Shown here one piece after another: positions 45,054 to 50,842 of a DNA stretch of 50,842 nucleotides. The translations under genes and the position numbers were made by a program. Within the stretch, counting starts at the first letter, position 1, and each line of letters begins with the position of its first letter. Origin of the DNA: Acidobacteriota bacterium (GTDB lineage Bacteria; Acidobacteriota; Blastocatellia; RBC074); NCBI GenBank assembly GCA_022072205.1, contig JAJVID010000055.1:1-50842 (forward strand), in the 5' to 3' direction. The notes under the pieces were generated by a model. It worked only from the letters and a program-made list of their open reading frames with translations. It did not search any database and was not told where the DNA came from.

Positions 45054-46484
45054 ATGGTGAAGAATATCTTGAGACTTTCTCTAGTCCTGGCGCTGGTAAT
45101 TGTGGCTTCGGGACAACGGCGCGGCGGATCAACCGGCGGCAAGGGCGCGAATACCGTTGACTTGTTGATCTCCGGCGGCGCGGTCGTCACGATGAATGGG
45201 GACCGGCGTATTTTTGAAAACGGCTTCGTCGCGGTTCGTGGCGAGCGCGTCGTTGATGTGGGCGACGCTGCGGCGCTGAAAGCGAAAAATTATCGGGCCA
45301 GACAGACGATTGACGCGCGAGGCAAAGTCGTTCTGCCTGGCCTCGTCAACGCGCACACGCACATCCCGATGACGCTTTTTCGCGGCATCGCCGACGATCT
45401 CGACCTGCAGGATTGGCTGACGAAATACATCTTTCCCGCTGAGGCGAAAAACGTCACGCGCGATTTCGTGATCGCGGGCACGCGGCTTGGCCTGGCCGAA
45501 ATGATTCGCGGTGGCACGACGGCTTACGCCGATATGTATTATTTCGAGGACGCCATTGCCGAGGAGACGAAAAAGGCGGGGATGCGCGGAGTGCTGGGCG
45601 AAACGGTCATTGATTTTCCCGTACCGGATAACAAGACCTGGGAAGCGGCGCTTGGCTACACCGAAAGTTTCGTCAAGCGCTGGAAGGGCGATACACTGAT
45701 CACTCCCGCGATTGCGCCGCACGCGCCTTACACCGTTAGCACTGAGCATCTCAATCAGGTCAAAGCCTTCGCCGACAAACACGACGTTCCGATCATCATT
45801 CATCTGGCCGAAGCGCCGACCGAGACAAAGACCATAGCCGAAAGATACAACACGCGTCCGGCGCTCTATCTTGAAAAGATCGGCTTTCTTTCCTCGCGGT
45901 TGCTGGCCGCGCACGTCGTCCACGTCAACGACCGGGAGATTGAGATTCTAAAACAGCGCGAAGTCGGCGTGGCGCACTGCCCGCAATCGAATATGAAGCT
46001 CAGTTCGGGCGCGGCGCCGATTCCTCAGATGCTCAAATTGAACTTGCGACTTGGACTGGGCACGGACGGCGCGGCGTCGAATCACGATTTAAGCATGTGG
46101 GAAGAGATGGACACAGCGGCGAAGCTGCACAAACTGGTGACGATGATTCCGACTGTCGTGACGGCTGAGCAGGCGCTTGAGATGGCGACCATCGGCGGCG
46201 CGCGCGCGCTGCACATGGAGAAGGAAATCGGTTCGATCGAAGCGGGCAAACGCGCCGACCTGATCGTCGTTGATCTGAATGCGCTTCACCTGACGCCGAT
46301 GTATAATCTGCGCTCCCATCTGGTTTACGCGGCTAAGGCCTCCGACGTCACAGACACCATCGTCAATGGCCGCGTGCTGATGCGCAATCGAAGATTACTG
46401 ACGCTCGATGAAGAAGCTGTGAAAGCCGCCGCGCGGAAATATCAAAAACAGGTGAGCGAAAGTTTGAGAAGCGGCGCGAGATGA
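45054..46484 (+). CDS. Exported amidohydrolase, MtaD/SAH deaminase-like
   Basis: The product is 476 residues. A signal peptide (KNILRLSLVLALVIVASGQ) precedes the catalytic part, unlike the cytoplasmic members of this family. Metal-site residues of the TRZ/ATZ amidohydrolases are present: HTH in LVNAHTHIPMTLFRG, His in IIIHLAEAPTE, His in LAAHVVHVND and Asp in LGLGTDGAASNHDLSMWEEM. VAHCPQSNMKLSSG and ADLIVVDL are also typical. MtaD-type enzymes deaminate S-adenosylhomocysteine, methylthioadenosine or adenosine. In this operon of nucleoside salvage genes, a periplasmic nucleoside deaminase that prepares substrates for uptake is a reasonable inference. Chlorohydrolase-type activity on other heterocycles is the alternative. 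Confidence 0.85.
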   Translation: MVKNILRLSLVLALVIVASGQRRGGSTGGKGANTVDLLISGGAVVTMNGDRRIFENGFVAVRGERVVDVGDAAALKAKNYRARQTIDARGKVVLPGLVNAHTHIPMTLFRGIADDLDLQDWLTKYIFPAEAKNVTRDFVIAGTRLGLAEMIRGGTTAYADMYYFEDAIAEETKKAGMRGVLGETVIDFPVPDNKTWEAALGYTESFVKRWKGDTLITPAIAPHAPYTVSTEHLNQVKAFADKHDVPIIIHLAEAPTETKTIAERYNTRPALYLEKIGFLSSRLLAAHVVHVNDREIEILKQREVGVAHCPQSNMKLSSGAAPIPQMLKLNLRLGLGTDGAASNHDLSMWEEMDTAAKLHKLVTMIPTVVTAEQALEMATIGGARALHMEKEIGSIEAGKRADLIVVDLNALHLTPMYNLRSHLVYAAKASDVTDTIVNGRVLMRNRRLLTLDEEAVKAAARKYQKQVSESLRSGAR

Positions 46485-46505
46485 TCGGCGGCTGGTGACT
46501 GACTT

Positions 46506-47774
46506 ATGAGAACAGATCGGACTATTTCATTAACGATGGTTTTGCTGGTGGCTGCGGCGAATCTTTTTATCGTCAACGGCCAGCAATCAGAGACAGAAGC
46601 CGGAGCGACAAAGAAAGCTACATCCGCACAGTCGCCGAAACCGGCGCGGACGCAAAGGCAATCGCCCAAACCCACGCCGGCTCCAGCCAGAAAAACCGAT
46701 GCAAACAATTCGCAGGCGTCCGGCGCCGCAAAATCGGATCCTTCCGTGGCTGAGCTGATCGAGCAGGGAAAGGCGCACTATCGCGCTCAACGTTTCAAAC
46801 CTGCGCTGGCGAAATTTGAAGCCGCGTTGAAACTGGAACCGGACAATGACGAAGCGCTGGGCCTCGCCGCCGTGACCGCGTTCAGGCTGGACAGCCAGCC
46901 GTTATCGCGTGATTACTTCATGCGCCGGGCCGACCTGCCAAATCAGAAAGATTCAGTCAAAGCGTTCAGCTATTACCGTGTGGCCCTGACTTACTGGCGC
47001 GAAGTTCATGATCTGGTGGCGAAGTTTAGCGAGGTCAAGGAGGACAAGGTTATAGTGACTGTCCCCGAAGAGAATCAGGCAGGCATTCGATACGGTATCG
47101 AAAACGGCCTGGAATACGCCGATAAAGCTCTGGCCATTTCGTATGGTTTCGCCGAGGCGTACAACATCAGGAATTTGCTGCACGCCGAAGCTGCGCTGGC
47201 CGCCAATGACGAAGAAACAGCGGTCGCGCAGCGCGAACAATCTGTTGATTCTCTGCGCCGCGCGATAGCGCTTTCCAAACCTCCAGCCGGGGCGAAGGTC
47301 GCGGATGTGGCCGATTTCAGCCTGCCGACGATCCGTGTTTCTGAATTCGCCGCCACGAACGAGGAAGAGAACAGCCTGGAAGACGCGATGAAGAGATTGA
47401 TCGAGGGCGGAAGGCCGATTAAGAGAACAGAGGCGATCTTTCCCAGTGTCAGGTCATCCAGGTCTGGCGCCCAGAACGATCCTTCGACGAAAGGCGTGAC
47501 TTCAGACGGGGGCGCTTATTCACTTGGGACAGGCCGAGGAGCGCTGACCGCCGCTTACACTCCGGGGAAAGTCAAAGTTGAAGTCCTGATTTCCGTTTCG
47601 GGCGATGTGGTTTTCGCGCACGTTGTTGATGGGCGTTCTGACCTCAACGGGGCGGCTATTTTGGCCGCCCGCGCCTGGAAATTTGAACCAGCGACATTCG
47701 AGGGCAAACCAGTTCAGGTCAGCGGCGTGATCACTTTTGATATGAAACCGGGGCGGGCGAAGACGAAACCGTGA
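46506..47774 (+). CDS. Exported protein with TPR and TonB C-terminal domains
   Basis: The 422-residue product has a signal peptide (ISLTMVLLVAAANLFIVNG), a basic Pro/Lys/Ala linker (about 30-75; QSPKPTPAPARKT), TPR-like helices (about 78-250; IEQGKAHYRAQRFKPALAKF, EAALKLEPDNDEALGLAA) and a TonB C-terminal domain in the last ~80 residues (VKVEVLISVSGDVVFAHVVD, GAAILAARAWKFEPATFEGK). It would be a periplasmic protein-interaction factor. It follows the amidohydrolase by 21 bases and is the last gene of the nucleoside operon. Its stop is directly followed by a G-rich/C-rich inverted repeat. Confidence 0.82.
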   Translation: MRTDRTISLTMVLLVAAANLFIVNGQQSETEAGATKKATSAQSPKPARTQRQSPKPTPAPARKTDANNSQASGAAKSDPSVAELIEQGKAHYRAQRFKPALAKFEAALKLEPDNDEALGLAAVTAFRLDSQPLSRDYFMRRADLPNQKDSVKAFSYYRVALTYWREVHDLVAKFSEVKEDKVIVTVPEENQAGIRYGIENGLEYADKALAISYGFAEAYNIRNLLHAEAALAANDEETAVAQREQSVDSLRRAIALSKPPAGAKVADVADFSLPTIRVSEFAATNEEENSLEDAMKRLIEGGRPIKRTEAIFPSVRSSRSGAQNDPSTKGVTSDGGAYSLGTGRGALTAAYTPGKVKVEVLISVSGDVVFAHVVDGRSDLNGAAILAARAWKFEPATFEGKPVQVSGVITFDMKPGRAKTKP

Positions 47775-47776
47775 CC

Positions 47777-47885
47777 GGGGGAGTGGGAGGGTGGGAGAGT
47801 GGGAGAGTGGGAGAGCGGGGGAGTGGGAGATGTGACTTGATCTTTTTTCGCTCGCCCACTCGCCCACTCTCCCGCTCTCCCGCTC
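47777..47885. repeat. Second G-rich/C-rich inverted repeat element, between convergent genes
   Basis: A run of GGGAGAGTGGGAGAGTGG-type units (47777-47830) faces a run of CCCACTCTCCCGCTCTCC-type units (47848-47885) across a spacer with six T residues. It is built like the element between udk and cdd. It lies between the TonB/TPR gene and hpt, reaches the hpt stop codon, and could act as a terminator for both. Confidence 0.8.
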
Positions 47886-48438
47886 ACTCTTTCACTACCC
47901 CGATATACGGCAGGTTGCGGTAACGTTCGGCGTAATCGAGTCCGTATCCGACCACGAATTTATCGGGGATGTTGAAGCCGCAGTAATCGGGAGTGACTTC
48001 GACTTTGCGGCGTTCGGGTTTGTTGAGCAGTGTCACGATGCGGATCGAAGTGGCGCCGCGCGAGCGGAAATTGTTGACCAGATAGCTGAGCGTCAGCCCG
48101 GTGTCGAGAATATCTTCAACCAGAATGATGTCGCGCCCCTCCAGCGGCTCGTCCAGGTCTTTGACGATCCTGACCTCGCCCGTAGAATTTTTTCCCTTGC
48201 CGTAACTCGACACGGCGATGAAATCAATGCTCAGGTTCAGATCAATCGCGCGCATCAGATCGCTCATGAAAAGCACCGCGCCTTTGAGCACGCAGATCAG
48301 TTCAGGCCGGCGGCCCGCATAATCGCGGGTAATTTCGGCGCCCATTTCACCGATGCGTTTTTGTAATTGACCGGCGGTGATTAGTATTTCCAGGGTCGGA
48401 TTGTTAAACTCCGTCGTCGAGTTAGGGGTTGAAGGCAT
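47884..48438 (-). CDS. hpt: Hypoxanthine phosphoribosyltransferase
   Basis: The product is 184 residues from ATG 48438, with AAGGAG seven bases upstream; codons to 48522 are dropped. Family features: AELICVLKGAVLFMSDL-type start (here RPELICVLKGAVLFMSDLMR), the flexible-loop segment VSSYGKG, the PRPP-binding motif IILVEDILDTGLTL and FVVGYGLDYAERYRNLPYIG. It joins hypoxanthine or guanine to PRPP to give IMP or GMP in the cytoplasm. It uses the bases released by the phosphorylase at 42168. It converges on the nucleoside operon and is divergent to the aminotransferase gene. Confidence 0.95.
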   Translation of the reverse strand: MPSTPNSTTEFNNPTLEILITAGQLQKRIGEMGAEITRDYAGRRPELICVLKGAVLFMSDLMRAIDLNLSIDFIAVSSYGKGKNSTGEVRIVKDLDEPLEGRDIILVEDILDTGLTLSYLVNNFRSRGATSIRIVTLLNKPERRKVEVTPDYCGFNIPDKFVVGYGLDYAERYRNLPYIGVVKE

Positions 48439-48538
48439 CTCCTGGCTCCTTTTCGTGATATTTTGCGAGTGAAGAATTGTTGCGGGAAGCCGCAATATAT
48501 TTGCCATTGTTTTTAGTGTCAAATCTCAAGCTTGGATT

Positions 48539-49717
<1,179 letters not shown>

Positions 49718-49763
49718 TTTCCTATATTCTCGGCTGAGAAAAATGTTATGGAGTGAGATGTTT

Positions 49764-50018
49764 ATGACTCAAGTTCTCACGATTCCCTATAGCAGCGATT
49801 TACTGGTTGCCACCGGACAATCTCCGGAGGCTTTGGAACAAGAGCTACGCTTCTGGTTAGCCGTCAAACTGTTTGAACTGCGTCGTCTTTCACTCGGTAA
49901 AGCGGCGGAAATGGCGGGTATGGATAAGCTCCGTTTTATGGATGAGCTAAGCCGTTCGGAGGTTCCAGTAATCAACCTGGCTGATGACCAGATTCAAGAC
50001 GAGTTGCGCAATGCATGA
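49764..50018 (+). CDS. UPF0175-family antitoxin
   Basis: The product is 84 residues from ATG 49764, preceded by GGAGTGAG; in-frame codons from 49710 overlap the aminotransferase stop and are rejected, and ATG 49758 is an alternative two codons earlier. The sequence fits UPF0175: EQELRFWLAVKLFELRRLSL, GKAAEMAGMDKLRFMDELSR. Family knowledge: these are DNA-binding antitoxins paired with DUF3368 PIN-like toxins. Its stop overlaps the start of that toxin gene by eight bases, so translation is coupled. Confidence 0.85.
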   Translation: MTQVLTIPYSSDLLVATGQSPEALEQELRFWLAVKLFELRRLSLGKAAEMAGMDKLRFMDELSRSEVPVINLADDQIQDELRNA

Positions 50019-50499
50019 AGCAGTGATCGTTCCCGATAGTAGCCCGCTGATTGGATTGGCGCGGATTGGCCAACTCGACATCCTGCCGCAGCTTAGTTCC
50101 AGAGTTCTGGTCCCTCAATTTGTGTGGGAGGAAGTGACTATTCGTGGCAGTGGCGCTCCAGGATCGGTTGAAGTCAAGCAGGCAACGTGGATTGAAGTTC
50201 AAGTAGTTGATCCTATGCTTGTTGAACCATTCACGATTCTGGTTGATCGTGGCGAATCGGAGGCGATTGCATTGGCGCGCACTATTCCCAACAGCCTCTT
50301 GCTATTGGATGACTCCCGCGCACGGCGGATAGCTGAGCGATTGGGCATACGCCGAACGGGCACTGTCGGGTTGCTTCGGCGAGCCAAAGAGGCAGGTTTG
50401 ATTGATCGTCTCCGTCCACAGCTTGAGGCTTTGCAAGCGAATGGAATCTGGATTCGCCGGGAACTGATTGATGCGGTACTCAGAGAAGCAGGGGAGTAG
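50011..50499 (+). CDS. DUF3368 PIN-like toxin
   Basis: The product is 162 residues from ATG 50011, which lies in the last codons of the antitoxin gene (ATGCATGA). PIN-type acidic residues are visible: Asp in AVIVPDSSPLIGLARIG, Glu in DRGESEAIALA and the Asp pair in LLLLDDSRARRIAERLG. VGLLRRAKEAGLI completes the family pattern. As a PIN-fold nuclease it would cleave RNA when the antitoxin is lost. The pair probably represses its own transcription. No mobile-element genes flank it within the window. Confidence 0.88.
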   Translation: MHEAVIVPDSSPLIGLARIGQLDILPQLSSRVLVPQFVWEEVTIRGSGAPGSVEVKQATWIEVQVVDPMLVEPFTILVDRGESEAIALARTIPNSLLLLDDSRARRIAERLGIRRTGTVGLLRRAKEAGLIDRLRPQLEALQANGIWIRRELIDAVLREAGE

Positions 50500-50553
50500 A
50501 GCATTTGGCCCATCGCGCCAAAATTGTAGGTTTTCTTATTCGGAGTGGAAATC

Positions 50554-50842
50554 GTGAGCGACAGTCGGACGCCGGAACGTGAACAAATCAGCAAACTCGT
50601 TCGAGAAACTTTGCAGCGGCAGATCGGCGGTCTTCCCGCTGGTCAACCGTCGAACGAACATCCCATTGTTGACGAATCAGTCAAAGACGTGATTACCGAA
50701 GCCGACGTGCGCGGTCTTCAGCCCCGCGCCAAGTTGCTGATCCGTGAAGACGCGATCATCACGCCTGCCGCGCAGGATTTAATCCGCGAGCGCAACATCG
50801 AAATCCGCCATCGCGCGCGCCGCTCCGCCGCTGGCAAACATC
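50554..50842 (+). CDS. Start of a gene, possibly microcompartment-associated (partial)
   Basis: A GTG at 50554 with GGAG eight bases upstream opens a frame that runs off the window end after 96 codons. The N-terminal part is polar and helical (PEREQISKLVRETLQRQI). Then follow VITEADVRGL, AKLLIREDAIITPAAQDLI and RERNIEIRHRARR. The order 'ITE-x-D-[VL]-R ... (I/L)TP-x-A-x(2)-(L/Y)-(I/L)-x-E-R-x-I' resembles segments in ethanolamine-utilisation and other bacterial microcompartment proteins. That reading is tentative and depends on what follows outside the window. Confidence 0.45.
   Translation, partial: MSDSRTPEREQISKLVRETLQRQIGGLPAGQPSNEHPIVDESVKDVITEADVRGLQPRAKLLIREDAIITPAAQDLIRERNIEIRHRARRSAAGKH

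Overview
The window reads as a chromosomal segment of an acidobacterium, probably of the Solibacter or Blastocatellia type. This is an inference from gene families: several large secreted proteins end in the TIGR03437 ('Solibacter uncharacterized C-terminal') domain, there is an Oar-like TonB-dependent receptor with an N-terminal carboxypeptidase-regulatory domain, and exported TonB-domain proteins and secreted enzymes are common. Coding regions are generally GC-rich. No rRNA, tRNA, CRISPR array or complete insertion sequence was recognised.

Layout. (1) 175-12642, minus strand: a tandem array of giant exported beta-propeller and FG-GAP proteins, each ending in TIGR03437. The last one is split by an in-frame TAG where its repeat pattern calls for TGG. 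(2) 12853-16472, minus: a small membrane protein, an MFS exporter, a palindromic intergenic element with 22-bp direct repeats, and a GT39-like membrane glycosyltransferase. (3) 16658-23682, minus: an LLM-class oxidoreductase, a TonB-dependent receptor, an S41 peptidase/serine beta-lactamase-like fusion and an exported protein of unknown function. (4) 23871-27154, plus: a histidine kinase, an exported TIMP/NTR-like protein and an OmpR-type regulator. (5) 27196-31620: a small gene, an EF-G2-type GTPase, an excisionase-like HTH protein, and an AT-richer patch where an exported protein is followed, past its stop and in the same frame, by a cysteine-rich reading frame. (6) 31781-35401, minus: a tetraheme cytochrome, a membrane-anchored protein, a class II-type cyclic-nucleotide phosphodiesterase and an FHA-GAF adenylate cyclase in one likely operon. 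(7) 35858-38754, plus: a small protein behind a switch-like hairpin, a HEAT-repeat protein and two tandem exported HCX5R phosphatases, closed by a clear terminator. (8) 39009-47774, plus: a likely nine-gene nucleoside uptake and salvage operon with an embedded Rpn-type nuclease gene. hpt faces it from the other strand. (9) 48539-50842: an AlaC-type aminotransferase, a UPF0175/DUF3368 toxin-antitoxin pair and the start of a possible microcompartment-associated gene.

How genes work together. The nucleoside permeases, purine nucleoside phosphorylase, uridine kinase, cytidine deaminase, hpt and an exported adenosine-type deaminase form a coherent salvage module. The cyclase and phosphodiesterase, three bases apart, form a make-and-break pair for a cyclic nucleotide. 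The kinase and regulator probably form one signalling pair, with the TIMP-like protein co-expressed.

The strongest leads are the two in-frame stops that interrupt otherwise continuous protein signatures (4342-4344 and 30716-30718), the TIMP-like gene inside a two-component operon, and a repeat element between udk and cdd that supplies the end of one gene and the start signals of the next.
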